Made by a program: the position numbers and the translations under genes. A DNA stretch of 6,310 nt from contig CAZZLK010000046.1 in NCBI GenBank assembly GCA_964655195.1, positions 1 through 6,310 on the forward strand, in the 5' to 3' direction. Source of the DNA: DUMJ01 sp964655195 (lineage in GTDB: Bacteria; DUMJ01). Shown piece after piece: positions 6,158 through 6,310 of this stretch. Under the pieces are notes generated by a model that had not been told where the DNA came from, did no database searches, and saw nothing but the letters and a program-made list of their open reading frames with translations. Each line of letters starts with the position of its first letter. Within the stretch, counting starts at the first letter, position 1.

Positions 6158-6310
6158 ATGGAGAAAGTTAGAATCGCCTTTATAGGTTGTGGAATTATGG
6201 CAAACAGGGTTCATTACCCGTCTTTGACTTCTTTTAGTGACGTTGAGATAGTCGCTATATGTGATATAGATAGAGACCGTTTAAATGCTACTGGTAATAA
6301 GTTTGGGATA
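6158..6310 (+). CDS. Gfo/Idh/MocA-family oxidoreductase (N-terminus only, cut by window edge)
   Basis: The first 51 codons are present; the rest lies beyond the window. MEKVRIAFIGCGIMANRVHY has the Rossmann GxGxxA loop (Gly10, Gly12, Ala15) at the start, and the second strand ends in Asp36 (VAICDIDRDR), which favours NAD over NADP. This pattern is typical of Gfo/Idh/MocA sugar and inositol dehydrogenases. The ATG at 6158 is preferred over one at 6151 because AGGAG (6146-6150), overlapping the preceding stop, is 7 nt upstream and gives the correct family N-terminus. It completes a dehydrogenase / TIM-barrel isomerase / oxidoreductase cluster, a frequent theme in sugar and polyol breakdown. One of its four visible arginines is CGT. 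Its substrate is unknown. Confidence 0.85.
   Translation, partial: MEKVRIAFIGCGIMANRVHYPSLTSFSDVEIVAICDIDRDRLNATGNKFGI

Overview
The window looks like bacterial chromosome: Shine-Dalgarno-led genes, -35/-10 promoters, a LacI-type regulator and solute-binding proteins with Sec signal peptides. The DNA is AT-rich. Most genes encode arginine almost only with AGA/AGG and use many ATA isoleucine codons. Together with the protein style, this suggests an anaerobic or thermophilic lineage such as Atribacterota, Dictyoglomota or Thermotogota. That placement is a low-confidence impression, because the window has no marker gene.

Layout. Bases 1-928 hold the 5' part of a leftward gene for a family 5 ABC-transporter solute-binding protein (SBP) with an unusually short N-terminal lobe; its 3' end lies off the window. 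Bases 929-1097 are a compact divergent control region. It has back-to-back promoters with good -35/-10 boxes, a 12-bp-arm dyad over the leftward promoter and a 6-bp-arm dyad over the rightward -10/+1 region. Rightward from 1098 comes a LacI/PurR-family repressor, then a large (663 aa) second family 5 SBP. A long perfect hairpin follows (4222-4275). Then come three tightly packed genes: a D-2-hydroxyacid dehydrogenase-like protein, a TIM-barrel sugar phosphate isomerase/epimerase-like protein, and the start of a Gfo/Idh/MocA-family oxidoreductase, which runs off the right edge.

How it fits together (inference). This looks like a sugar or sugar-acid uptake and catabolism locus. The repressor would sense a ligand and control itself and its divergent neighbour through the dyads. 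The SBPs would capture oligosaccharide, glycoside or peptide substrates. The three downstream enzymes would oxidise, reduce or isomerise the product. No transporter permease or ATPase is visible, so the uptake system must be completed elsewhere. The substrate cannot be read from the sequence.

Most notable: the large SBP gene uses CGN arginine codons in 11 of 33 cases, against 1 of 85 in the four other long coding regions. The end of the repressor gene carries an orphan perfect Shine-Dalgarno plus ATG that opens only a 4-codon frame. Together these hint that the large SBP gene was inserted into an older operon. The dehydrogenase also has a non-canonical nucleotide-binding loop. No tRNA, rRNA, CRISPR array or recognisable insertion sequence was seen.
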